A stretch of DNA of 64,000 nt, from the NCBI GenBank assembly GCA_024640315.1, contig JAHEFF010000009.1, positions 1-64,000 of the forward strand, read 5' to 3'. The notes under the pieces are model-generated. The model ran no database searches and was not told the origin of the DNA. It was given only the letters and a program-made list of their open reading frames with translations. Shown here in pieces: positions 9,123 through 17,092 of the stretch. How positions within the stretch are numbered: the first letter of the stretch is position 1; each line of letters starts with the position of its first letter. The position numbers and the translations under genes were made by a program. The DNA is from Woeseiaceae bacterium. GTDB taxonomy: Bacteria > Pseudomonadota > Gammaproteobacteria > Steroidobacterales > Woeseiaceae.

Positions 9123-10138
9123 GCGGCCAGAACCAGGTTCTCGAAATTGGTTCGTCGCCGCACGTTACGAGTGGTGCCAGCGTTGACGTGATCATGCGCA
9201 ACGTTTTTTTCGCGCTGTTGCCGGTGTGCGTATTCGCGGTTTTTGCGTTCGGCATTGCGGCAGCACTCACGCTAACGACCGCAACGCTGACCTGCGTTGT
9301 GACAGAACATGTGATCTGCCGGTTGAATCGCAAACCCACTACGGTTGGCGACTGGTCCGTCGCCATCACCGGCTTGCTATATGGTCTGACGTTGCCTCCT
9401 GATCTGCCGCTGTGGATGGTTGCGGTCGGCGCTATCTTTGCGGTTGCTGTAGGTAAGGCGCTTTTCGGCGGTCTTGGCTGCAATGCATTCAATCCTGCGC
9501 TCGTAGGCCGAGCATTCCTGCAGGCGGCGTTTCCGCAGGCGATGACGCATTGGTCATTGCCATTTGCTGCGGATCGTTTTTCGGAATTGCCCGGCTCGAT
9601 ACTGGCGTTCCCGTTTGCCGAACCGGTCTACGATGCAGTGACGGCAGCGACACCGCTCGCGCGAATGAAGTTCGAGGCGATCCAGGCGGAAAACCCTGAT
9701 TTGTTGTGGGGCTTGACCTCTGGTTCGGTCGGCGAAACCTGCGGGGCGCTGATTCTTCTCGGTGGCGCATACCTTGTTGCACGCAACATGATGAACTGGC
9801 GCATCCCGGTTTCGATCATGCTGACGGTCTCGCTGATCACCTGGGTCTTCATGCAGATCGACCCTGCAGTCTATCCACGGCCGGCATTCATGCTGTTTTC
9901 CGGCGGGTTGATGCTCGGTGCAGTGTTCATGGCTACCGACATGGTTGCTTCGCCGATTACCAACGCTGGTTGCTGGGTTTACGGAATGCTGATCGGCGGC
10001 CTGGTGGTCGTCATTCGATTCTGGGGCGGTATGCCGGAAGGCGTGATGTACGCAATCCTGTTGGCGAATGCTGTCTCGCCGCATATAGATTTCCTGATTC
10101 AGCCCAGGGTCTTTGGCACGGGCAGGGGTGCAGGGTGA
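9119..10138 (+). CDS. rnfD: Rnf complex membrane subunit RnfD
   Basis: RnfD is a multi-helix inner-membrane subunit of the NqrB/RnfD family, carrying a covalent flavin and forming part of the ion path. The 339-residue product is strongly hydrophobic, and LGCNAFNPALVGRAFL is the conserved family segment. The TAATPLA motif at about residue 175 corresponds to the FMN-attachment region. The ATG at 9119 overlaps the rnfC stop. The stop overlaps the probable GTG start of rnfG. Confidence 0.93.
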   Translation: MSGQNQVLEIGSSPHVTSGASVDVIMRNVFFALLPVCVFAVFAFGIAAALTLTTATLTCVVTEHVICRLNRKPTTVGDWSVAITGLLYGLTLPPDLPLWMVAVGAIFAVAVGKALFGGLGCNAFNPALVGRAFLQAAFPQAMTHWSLPFAADRFSELPGSILAFPFAEPVYDAVTAATPLARMKFEAIQAENPDLLWGLTSGSVGETCGALILLGGAYLVARNMMNWRIPVSIMLTVSLITWVFMQIDPAVYPRPAFMLFSGGLMLGAVFMATDMVASPITNAGCWVYGMLIGGLVVVIRFWGGMPEGVMYAILLANAVSPHIDFLIQPRVFGTGRGAG

Positions 10139-10821
10139 ACGTGCCGGGCCAGCAACCGCAGACGTCCGCGTGGTCGATGTACCGGGCCATCGTCGGCATT
10201 GGTGCGTTTTGTGCACTGGTGATTGTTGTCGTTTTCCAGTCGACCGCCGCACGAATACGCGACAACCAGGAGCGCTTCCTGGCCGCCGCGATCGCCGACG
10301 TGTTGCCGGAAACGCGGACGACGGTTGCGGTCGGTCTTGCAGAAGATGGCCGCCTTGTACCGACCACTGAAACCCTGGCACTCCCTGTCTTTCTCGCCTA
10401 TGACGAAGCGGAACAACTTGCCGGCGCGGTATTGACCGCAATGGGCATGGGCTACCAGGACAACATTCGCGTGCTATACGCGTATTCGTTCGAGCAAAAC
10501 GCCATCGTTGGCTTCAAGATACTGGAAAGCAAGGAAACGCCAGGTCTTGGTGACAGGGTCGAGATAGAGCCGCACTTTATCGCCAACTTTGAAGCGCTGG
10601 ATGCAAGTCTGAGCGTTGACGGTAGCGCGCTCGCCAATCCGATCGTCACAGTCAAGCAAGGCGAAAAAACCGATCCCTGGCAGATCGATGGCATTACCGG
10701 GGCGACGATCACGTCCGAGGCTTTGGGTAATATCCTAAACAATAGCGCCAGTGAGTGGGTGCCGGTACTTGAGCGCGATGCCGGCACTATCGAGAGGGGG
10801 GATCGCAGTAATGGCCAGTAA
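10135..10821 (+). CDS. rnfG: Rnf complex subunit RnfG
   Basis: RnfG is a periplasm-facing flavoprotein subunit with one N-terminal membrane anchor (about residues 15-36) and a soluble FMN-binding domain. The covalent flavinylation motif S/T-G-A-T-x-T is present as TGATIT beginning at residue 188. The start is taken as GTG at 10135, overlapping the rnfD stop; a GTG two codons downstream is possible. The protein is 228 residues. The TAA stop lies inside the rnfE start region. Confidence 0.93.
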   Translation: MNVPGQQPQTSAWSMYRAIVGIGAFCALVIVVVFQSTAARIRDNQERFLAAAIADVLPETRTTVAVGLAEDGRLVPTTETLALPVFLAYDEAEQLAGAVLTAMGMGYQDNIRVLYAYSFEQNAIVGFKILESKETPGLGDRVEIEPHFIANFEALDASLSVDGSALANPIVTVKQGEKTDPWQIDGITGATITSEALGNILNNSASEWVPVLERDAGTIERGDRSNGQ

Positions 10822-11449
10822 GGAAGTTACCTCCACCGACGAATTCGTCAAAGGTCTGTGGCGCGATAACCCGGTATTCATCCAGGTGCTCGGCATGTGC
10901 CCGGCGCTTGCCGTGTCGAATACGGCGCTGAATGCGCTGGCCATGGGGTTGGCAACAACCTTTGTACTGCTGATGTCCGGGCTATCCGTTTCTCTGTTAC
11001 GGAATTTCATACCGCGTGAAGCACGCATCGTTTGCTACATCTGCATCATCGCCACCTTTGTCACTTCGGTCGACTACCTGATCATGGCGCTGAGCCTTGA
11101 GTTGCATCGCGCGTTAGGCGCGTTTATTGCGCTTATCGTTGTGAACTGCCTGATCCTTGGGCGTGCCGAGGCGTTCGCCTCAAAGCACAAGCCTGGTCGG
11201 GCATTGCTCGATGGCCTGGGGATGGGTGTCGGATTTACGCTGGCGTTGTTGTTCATCGGTGTTGTTCGCGAGATTCTTGGCAGCGGGTCACTTTTTGGTG
11301 TCGCGGTATTTCCGGACGGGTTTCAGACATGGACCGTCATGGTGCTGCCGAGTGGAGGCTTCTTCGCGATGGCCCTTTGGCTGCTAATCGTCAACAGGAT
11401 TAAGCAGAAACAGGCGGCTGCAGCGAAAACGGTAGAGGTGACGTCATGA
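10811..11449 (+). CDS. rnfE: Rnf complex membrane subunit RnfE
   Basis: RnfE is a polytopic inner-membrane subunit homologous to NqrD that helps hold the intramembrane iron-sulfur centre with RnfA. The 212-residue product has six predicted hydrophobic helices, LGMCPALAVSNTALNALAMG near the N-terminus and the VVNCLILGRAEAFAS motif mid-protein. I chose the ATG at 10811; the open frame before it lies in rnfG. It overlaps rnfG by 11 bases and rnfA by 4. Confidence 0.95.
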   Translation: MASKEVTSTDEFVKGLWRDNPVFIQVLGMCPALAVSNTALNALAMGLATTFVLLMSGLSVSLLRNFIPREARIVCYICIIATFVTSVDYLIMALSLELHRALGAFIALIVVNCLILGRAEAFASKHKPGRALLDGLGMGVGFTLALLFIGVVREILGSGSLFGVAVFPDGFQTWTVMVLPSGGFFAMALWLLIVNRIKQKQAAAAKTVEVTS

Positions 11450-12027
11450 GCGACGCGTCGCACTGGTCGATATTTCTCAATGCTGCGTTGGTGAACAATT
11501 TTGTGCTGGCGTACTTCCTCGGCATCTGCCCGTTCTTCGGGGTTTCTTCAAAGCTTGAAACAGCCGTTCGAATGGGTGCCGCTGTCAGTTTTGTCATGCT
11601 GGTCGCGTCGGTATGCGCGTTCCTGATCAACCTGTTGCTGGATGCGGTTAATGCACCGTATCTGCGAATCATTTCCTATATCCTGGTGATATCGTCTACG
11701 GTACAACTTGTTGAAATGCTTATGAAAAAAATTAGTCCGACGACGTTTCGTGCAATGGGTATCTATCTGCCGCTGATCACGACGAATTGCGCCATTCTCG
11801 GGCTTGCCCTGTTCCAGACCAATCGCGGCTATGGCTTCACGCAGTCCGTCGTCTATTCACTCGGAGCGGGCATAGGCTTTGCCCTTGCGCTGGTCTTGAT
11901 GGCTGGCGTCCGGGAGAAGCTCGAACTGAACGAGGTGCCCGATCTCGTCAAGGGGACAGCAGCGGCGCTCGTCGTCGCGGGAATTCTGTCCATGGGGTTT
12001 ATGGGATTTGCGGGGCTGGGCAGATGA
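11446..12027 (+). CDS. rnfA: Rnf complex membrane subunit RnfA
   Basis: RnfA is the homologue of NqrE: 193 residues, six hydrophobic helices, the N-terminal VNNFVLAYFLGICPFFGVS signature and the ITTNCAILG motif, which provides an intramembrane cysteine. It pairs with RnfE. The start overlaps the rnfE stop as ATGA and the stop overlaps the next small gene as ATGA, indicating translational coupling on both sides. The subunit order here is B-(nifJ)-C-D-G-E-A, a circular permutation of the clostridial C-D-G-E-A-B order. Confidence 0.95.
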   Translation: MSDASHWSIFLNAALVNNFVLAYFLGICPFFGVSSKLETAVRMGAAVSFVMLVASVCAFLINLLLDAVNAPYLRIISYILVISSTVQLVEMLMKKISPTTFRAMGIYLPLITTNCAILGLALFQTNRGYGFTQSVVYSLGAGIGFALALVLMAGVREKLELNEVPDLVKGTAAALVVAGILSMGFMGFAGLGR

Positions 12028-12206
12028 CTATTGTCTACCAGTTTCTGATTGCCGCGGCGTTGATTGCATTAATGATAGTCGTACGTGTTTTCGCGAATCG
12101 ATCCACCCTTCGACAGAGGCTAAATTGTAGTCATTCCGGAGACTGCAGTGAAACTGAATGCTCCGAGCGGAGTGAAGTGAAAAGGAGTGCGTGTCATGCG
12201 CCTTGA
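12024..12206 (+). CDS. Small single-TM, four-cysteine protein coupled to rnfA (NqrM-like?)
   Basis: This is a 60-residue ORF whose ATG overlaps the rnfA stop and whose end overlaps the reductase gene by 11 bases. It has one hydrophobic helix (about 4-22), a basic patch, then a hydrophilic tail with cysteines at 35, 41, 46 and 57. I do not recognise the sequence. The layout of one helix followed by four cysteines resembles NqrM, the maturation factor for the intramembrane Fe site of Na+-NQR, a relative of Rnf. A role in assembling the RnfA/RnfE iron-sulfur centre is a hypothesis. It could also be a fortuitous reading frame in the junction, but the double overlap argues for a real gene. Confidence 0.6.
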   Translation: MTIVYQFLIAAALIALMIVVRVFANRSTLRQRLNCSHSGDCSETECSERSEVKRSACHAP

Positions 12207-13050
12207 AGATTACCCGACAGAACCACGCTATACGGCCAGGGTGCTGCGCACCGAGGATATCACTGAGGACGGTTCTGATACCGAAGTGCGGGAAATCGTA
12301 CTCGAACTGGAGAAACAAAAATTCGACTTCGAGGTCGGGCAGAGCATTGGCGTTCTGGTCAAAGGGTCTGGTGACTTTGGCCGCTCGGTACACCATCGAC
12401 TGTACACCGTGGCTGACACGCCGATGACGTCCGCAAACCCGGAGGTCACTATCGTCGTGCGGCGCTGCAACTACATAGACGACTACAGTGGTGAAGAATT
12501 CATCGGCGTCAATTCGAATTATCTCTGCGACCGGAGGCCCGGAGATGAGATCACGATTACCGGCCCGTTCGGCATGCCATTCACTGTTCCAACCGACAAG
12601 AACGCCAACCTGTTGCTAATCGGTCTTGGTACCGGAATTGCCCCATTCCGCGCGCTGGTGAAACACATCTATCGTGACATTGGTAACTGGAAGGGAAAAG
12701 TCCGGCTTCTCTATGGCGCACATTCCGGCCTGGAGCTCCTGTACATGAACAACAAGCGGGACGACTTCACCAACTATTACGATGAAGAGACTTTTGAGGC
12801 ATTCAAGGCACTGAGCCCCCGGCCGAACTGGGCGGATCCTATCGCCTGGGATTTCGCGATTGAAGATCGTGCGGACGAGATTTGGAAGATGCTCGAAGAT
12901 GAGCACACCTATGTGTACGTAGCAGGTCAGAGGCCAATTCGCGATGCACTCGACAAACTCTTCGGTGAGATGGCGGAGTCCGATGCGGTGTGGGCCAAAA
13001 AAAAGGCCGACCTTATCGAACAGGGCAGATGGGTCGAACTGGTCTATTGA
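12196..13050 (+). CDS. Plant-type ferredoxin--NADP(+) reductase
   Basis: This 284-residue FAD enzyme of the plant-type FNR family would move electrons between ferredoxin and NADP(H). The FAD-binding RLYT is at 68-71, the GVNSNYLCDRRPGDE segment at 104-118 closely follows plastid FNR, and GTGIAPFR (145-152) is the nicotinamide-binding motif. The protein ends in WVELVY, with the C-terminal Tyr typical of plastid-type enzymes. I chose the ATG at 12196 because AGGAG (12183-12187) lies 8 bases upstream; a GTG at 12187 is in frame. As last gene of the rnf-nifJ operon it likely couples the ferredoxin pool to NADPH. Confidence 0.88.
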   Translation: MRLEDYPTEPRYTARVLRTEDITEDGSDTEVREIVLELEKQKFDFEVGQSIGVLVKGSGDFGRSVHHRLYTVADTPMTSANPEVTIVVRRCNYIDDYSGEEFIGVNSNYLCDRRPGDEITITGPFGMPFTVPTDKNANLLLIGLGTGIAPFRALVKHIYRDIGNWKGKVRLLYGAHSGLELLYMNNKRDDFTNYYDEETFEAFKALSPRPNWADPIAWDFAIEDRADEIWKMLEDEHTYVYVAGQRPIRDALDKLFGEMAESDAVWAKKKADLIEQGRWVELVY

Positions 13051-13057
13051 TACCTCT

Positions 13058-14368
13058 TCAATTAACCGATTTTTTTACGGCGTCGACCAGCGCATCTCCT
13101 TCTTCAGCCAGGCGATAGCCAATTCGCTGGTAGGGTTTATCGATTTTCAGGATTCGCGTCAGATCAATGGGCGTTGCAACCAACACCAGGTCGCAGTCGA
13201 CGGCGTTTATCGTTGTTTCCAGATCACGTACCTGCGCATCGCCGTAGCCCATCGCGGGTAGCAACGGTCCGGTGTCGGGGTAGTGTTCAAATGTGTCTGC
13301 AATCTCTCCGGTTGCCCATGGACGTGGGTCGACGAGCTCCGCTGCACCATTTTGCCTTGCCGCAAGAACGCCGGCGCCGAAAGGCATGCCGCCGTGCGTT
13401 GTCGTTGGTCCGTCTTCTACCGCCAGTATACGTTTTCCGGCGATTGCATCCGGATCCGGAATATCGAGCGGTGATCTTCCACGCACAACCGTGGCGTCCG
13501 GATTTGCCTTAGCTGCGTTAGCGATGATCGCCTGGATATTCGCCTCCTCAGCCGAGTCAACCTTGTTGATGAGAATGACATCCGCGCGCTCGAAATTTAC
13601 GGTTCCCGGAAAATACTCGAATTCGTGTCCGACCCGGTGTGGGTCCGTCACTGTGATCCACAAGTCCGGCTTGTAAAACGGCGTGTCATTGTTGCCTCCG
13701 TCCCAGACGATCACATCCGCCTCTTTCTCTGCCTCAGCAAGAATGGCGGCATAGTCGACGCCGGCATAAACAATCACGCCGTTTTTGATATGTGGCTCGT
13801 ACTCTTCGCGTTCCTCAATCGTACAGTCGTGAAGATCCAGATCGTCAAAAGTCTCGAATCGTTGCACAGCTTGTTTGGCGAGGTCGCCGTACGGCATCGG
13901 GTGCCGGATGGCGACAGTTTTCTTGCCGAGGTCTTTGAGAATGTGTGTGACGCGTCTCGATGTCTGACTTTTGCCGCAACCGGTGCGTATCGCACAGATC
14001 GCGATGACCGGTTTGTTTGATGGCAACATAGTGGCGTCGACATCGAAAGTCGAAAACGTCACGCCGTGGCCTTCAACCTTTCGCCGACGTGCGTCGACGT
14101 AATCGTTGCTGACATCGGAGTACGCGAACACCACCTCGTCGACGTTATTGCTTTGCAGAATTTCATCGAGTTCCTTTTCGTCGCGAATCGGAATGCCATC
14201 CGGATACTGCGATCCTGCCAGTGCCGGTGGATATCGGCGATCCTCGATGTGGGGAATTTGCGTTGCGGTAAAGGCAATCACGTTGTAATCCGGATTGTCC
14301 CGGTAACAACAGTTGAAGACATGAAAGTCGCGGCCTGCCGCGCCCATGATGACGATCGTTCGGCTCAT
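13058..14368 (-). CDS. COG2403-type P-loop GTPase, cyclic 2,3-diphosphoglycerate synthetase-like
   Basis: This 436-residue cytosolic protein has an N-terminal Rossmann-like part (MGAAGRDFH at 8-16) and a central P-loop domain with RTGCGKSQTS (128-137), then VWDGGNNDTPFY and an NKVD-like guanine-specificity motif (INKVDSAEE). This matches predicted GTPases of COG2403, some members of which are annotated as cyclic 2,3-diphosphoglycerate synthetase. Whether this bacterium makes cyclic DPG is unknown, so I keep the function open. It converges with the FNR gene, leaving only 7 bases, and is followed upstream by the beta-CASP hydrolase on the same strand. Confidence 0.75.
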   Translation of the reverse strand: MSRTIVIMGAAGRDFHVFNCCYRDNPDYNVIAFTATQIPHIEDRRYPPALAGSQYPDGIPIRDEKELDEILQSNNVDEVVFAYSDVSNDYVDARRRKVEGHGVTFSTFDVDATMLPSNKPVIAICAIRTGCGKSQTSRRVTHILKDLGKKTVAIRHPMPYGDLAKQAVQRFETFDDLDLHDCTIEEREEYEPHIKNGVIVYAGVDYAAILAEAEKEADVIVWDGGNNDTPFYKPDLWITVTDPHRVGHEFEYFPGTVNFERADVILINKVDSAEEANIQAIIANAAKANPDATVVRGRSPLDIPDPDAIAGKRILAVEDGPTTTHGGMPFGAGVLAARQNGAAELVDPRPWATGEIADTFEHYPDTGPLLPAMGYGDAQVRDLETTINAVDCDLVLVATPIDLTRILKIDKPYQRIGYRLAEEGDALVDAVKKSVN

Positions 14369-14453
14369 AATGTATCTTCTTATTGTTCTTGCGAAACTAC
14401 ATTCTACGCCATTGCGCGTTGAATTTGACCTGTCCGGAATCCATTGTATCTGC

Positions 14454-15839
14454 TTATATTTTTATCTTTTGCCCGCGCTCGGCGATGATGGCCGGCGCCT
14501 GTAATTCCGACTTCAGGTGTTCGAGCAATGCGTTCTGGGCACGCGGTTCGCCATGCACCAGGTAGACCGGCGGCCGGTTTTCAAACGAGGCATACCACTC
14601 GACCAGGTCCTGCCGGTCGCCGTGTGCTGAGAGGCCACCGATCGTGTGCACAGAGGCGCGTACCGGATAGGTCTCTCCCCACAATTTAATCTTGTCGGTG
14701 CCGTCGACAATGCGCCGGCCCAAAGTGCCGTGAGCCTGGTAACCGACAATGACCAGATGGCATGCCGGGTTCCAGATATTGTTCTTAAGGTGATGATGAA
14801 TCCTGCCGCCACTCATCATGCCGCTCCCGGCGATAATAATGGCGCCGGACTTCACCTGGTTGATCATCATCGATTCTTCAGTCGTACGCGTCATGTGAAA
14901 ATTCGGCAAATCGGGCAGATGCGAATCGGGCCCGAAGAGTTTTACGCCATACAAATGGCGGTATTTTGCATAGGCTTCCGTCGCCTCGATTCCCATCGGG
15001 CTGTCGAGGAAGATGGTCCAGTCACCGAGGCCCCACTCATCGAAATGTTCTGCCATCAGATAAAGAAGATCCTGGGTCCGGCCAACCGTGAATGCCGGTA
15101 TCAGGATATTTCCCTGGTTGGCACTGGCCACTTCGAAAACGCTGCCCAACTCTTCCATGGTCTCAGCAAATGGTCGATGTAGTCGATCGCCGTAGGTACT
15201 TTCCATCAATACCACATCAGCATGTTTCGGTCGGTACGGTGGATCCATGACCGGCGCGTCCCGATAACCCAAATCGCCGCTGAAAATGAGCGTTCGGGTA
15301 TGAGTTCCGTCCGCGAATCGCAGCTCGACGATTGACGAACCGAGAATGTGTCCGGCGTCGTGAAAGCGCACGGTCACCCCGGGCACGACCTCAACCAACT
15401 CGTCGTAGCGCACACTTTCGAATTGTGAAAGGCTGTTCTCGGCATCTTCCTGTGTATAAAGCGGCTCGATCGGTTTTTTTCCGTTTTTGGCTCTTTTCTT
15501 GTTTTCCCATTCCGCATCCTTTTCATTCAGGTAGCCTGAATCGGGCAACATGATTTCGCACAGGGTGCGCGTGGCGTTCTGGGTATATATCGGGCCCCGG
15601 TAGCCTCGCCTGACAAGTAACGGAACCCGGCCTGAGTGGTCGATATGGGCATGGCTGAGAATGACCGCGTCGATGTCTTCGATCGGCAGCGGGAATGGAT
15701 CCCGGTTGCGTTCTTCGGCTGCGCGCCCGCCCTGGATCAGGCCGCATTCGAGCAGCACGCTGTGTTCCGCTGTTCGTATGACATATAGCGAACCCGTTAC
15801 TTCGCCGGTCGCGCCACAAAATTCAAGCTCAATACTCAT
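14454..15839 (-). CDS. Metallo-beta-lactamase fold, beta-CASP family hydrolase (predicted RNA nuclease)
   Basis: This 461-residue protein has the HAHIDH zinc motif at 63-68, the later histidine/aspartate motifs GHILGSS and SGDLG, a beta-CASP insertion, and a C-terminal SAHGD and LVHGE pair. The arrangement matches the CPSF/YSH1-like beta-CASP branch, whose characterised bacterial members are RNA exo/endonucleases. The exact substrate cannot be read from the sequence. It lies 85 bases from the start of the COG2403 gene on the same strand and is divergent from the host-attachment-family gene. Confidence 0.85.
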   Translation of the reverse strand: MSIELEFCGATGEVTGSLYVIRTAEHSVLLECGLIQGGRAAEERNRDPFPLPIEDIDAVILSHAHIDHSGRVPLLVRRGYRGPIYTQNATRTLCEIMLPDSGYLNEKDAEWENKKRAKNGKKPIEPLYTQEDAENSLSQFESVRYDELVEVVPGVTVRFHDAGHILGSSIVELRFADGTHTRTLIFSGDLGYRDAPVMDPPYRPKHADVVLMESTYGDRLHRPFAETMEELGSVFEVASANQGNILIPAFTVGRTQDLLYLMAEHFDEWGLGDWTIFLDSPMGIEATEAYAKYRHLYGVKLFGPDSHLPDLPNFHMTRTTEESMMINQVKSGAIIIAGSGMMSGGRIHHHLKNNIWNPACHLVIVGYQAHGTLGRRIVDGTDKIKLWGETYPVRASVHTIGGLSAHGDRQDLVEWYASFENRPPVYLVHGEPRAQNALLEHLKSELQAPAIIAERGQKIKI

Positions 15840-15974
15840 AACGTCCTTTCAATGGTCTCTCTATGCCAATGTGTCACAAGGCAATGTTCGTCATAATACG
15901 TACAATTCCGCGTTGAATTCGGCCCGTCGCGGTAACATATTATGGTCTGGTGAAATGACGCAGGTAGCGTGATC

Positions 15975-16436
15975 ATGGTAAGGCCTGACGCACCGCTCGC
16001 TGCAAAATCCTACTGGATTGTCGTCGCTGATGAGTACCAGTCAAGGTTTTTCGCGCGCGCGAAGAAGAATAGCCCATTGGACGAATTTTCTTCCATGCAC
16101 AATGAGGCGGCCCGCAAGAAGACTGGAGACCTGATCTCCGATCGTGGCGGGCGCAGCTTCGATAGCCATGGCAAGGGGAGACATACAATGGCCAGGGAAA
16201 AAGTCGACCCCAAAACACAGTCCGCCGTGGTATTTGCGAAAAATATCGCCAATCAAATCAGCAAAGCAAAACTGGCTGGTCAGTTTGACAGATTGGTCGT
16301 TATTGTGGCGCCCCGTTTCCTCGGTGTTCTGAGAGATTCGCTCGAGACGGCAGGGGTCGACATCGAACGTGCGATCGACAAGGAAGTCACCGCAAAAGAT
16401 GCGGCATTTATCCAGAATCTGCTCGACGCCTCATAA
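15975..16436 (+). CDS. Host attachment protein family (PF10116-like)
   Basis: This is a 153-residue soluble protein with the features of the family annotated as required for attachment to host cells: an N-terminal WIVVADEYQSRFF strand-helix segment, a charged middle (SDRGGRSFDSHGKGRH), and a C-terminal RLVVIVAPRFLGVLRDSL segment. That family resembles release-factor-like (baeRF) folds, so the name may mislead. I chose the ATG at 15975, with AGGT about 9 bases upstream, over the in-frame GTG at 15969. It is a single gene divergent from the beta-CASP hydrolase. Confidence 0.75.
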   Translation: MVRPDAPLAAKSYWIVVADEYQSRFFARAKKNSPLDEFSSMHNEAARKKTGDLISDRGGRSFDSHGKGRHTMAREKVDPKTQSAVVFAKNIANQISKAKLAGQFDRLVVIVAPRFLGVLRDSLETAGVDIERAIDKEVTAKDAAFIQNLLDAS

Positions 16437-16590
16437 GAAGCCGGTTTGCAGAGGGGGTAGCAGGCGCAGACGAGAGCGGCTCGTACCTGACCCTGAAAGT
16501 GGCTGATTATCCGGTGCCGTTGCAGCCGCCTGCCAGCAGAATGAGATGCTGCCTAAAGTGGCAGTTGCTGCCTGAGCTTATTGCGCGCGA

Positions 16591-17040
16591 TTATTCGTAG
16601 GGTTCGAAGGGCTCAGACCACAGATCCCGATCGAGCAGCCATACACCGTCTTTATTCCTGTTCCAAATGTGCGCAAAGCGTCCTCGCCCAAGCGTATTGC
16701 CGTTGTTTCTGTCGACCACCTGGTAATTGCCATGGACAAGAATCATATCGACACCGTCGATCGAGTGGGTCACTGTGAGCAGCGTCAGTGGATTGTCTTC
16801 TTCGAAATCCTCCGCCCAGAATTCTTCTATGTTCGCCCGACCGACGTAGGTTGGTGAGCCATGCATCATCAGGTGGGCGGTTTCTGTATACAGGGCGCCG
16901 AGTGCGGCCCGGTCATGCGCGTTGTAGGCAGTGGTCCATTTGTCCGCGAGTAGCTGTACGTTTTCCTGCGAATTGGCAGCGATCGGGGCAGAAAGTATGA
17001 CCAAGGCAGTCACAGCAAGAATTATGCGCGGTAACTTCAC
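16591..17040 (-). CDS. Secreted NTF2-like (SnoaL/DUF4440-type) protein
   Basis: This 149-residue protein has an N-terminal signal peptide (about 1-24, ending near ANSQE) followed by one NTF2-like domain recognisable from the opening helix LADKWTTAYNAHDRAALGALYTE and the WNRNKDGVWLLDRDLW strands. Such domains bind small molecules or form dimers, and no catalytic residue can be assigned. GTG at 17040 is chosen because GGGGAGGAG precedes it at the right distance and a signal peptide follows. The open frame continues to 17199 without homology. Confidence 0.7.
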   Translation of the reverse strand: MKLPRIILAVTALVILSAPIAANSQENVQLLADKWTTAYNAHDRAALGALYTETAHLMMHGSPTYVGRANIEEFWAEDFEEDNPLTLLTVTHSIDGVDMILVHGNYQVVDRNNGNTLGRGRFAHIWNRNKDGVWLLDRDLWSEPFEPYE

Positions 17041-17092
17041 AGCAGGCTCCTCCCCTAACGTCGTTGCAATCAAAAAACGGAAACTAACAATA

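Noticed and set aside
9554..10441. 295-codon minus-strand frame across rnfD and rnfG
   Set aside because: Antisense shadow; the plus strand encodes clear Rnf subunits with overlapping starts and stops.
13069..13075. Run of seven T between the FNR and COG2403 genes as a terminator
   Set aside because: No stem precedes it on the plus strand, and it lies within the last codons of the COG2403 gene.
15975..16436. Host attachment protein as a sign of pathogenicity or a phage
   Set aside because: The family name comes from a plant-associated screen; the fold resembles release-factor-like proteins and no phage or effector genes are near.
16549..16564. Short inverted repeat CTGCC/GGCAG downstream of the host-attachment-family gene
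   Set aside because: Only five base pairs with a six-base loop and no T run; such stems are expected by chance.
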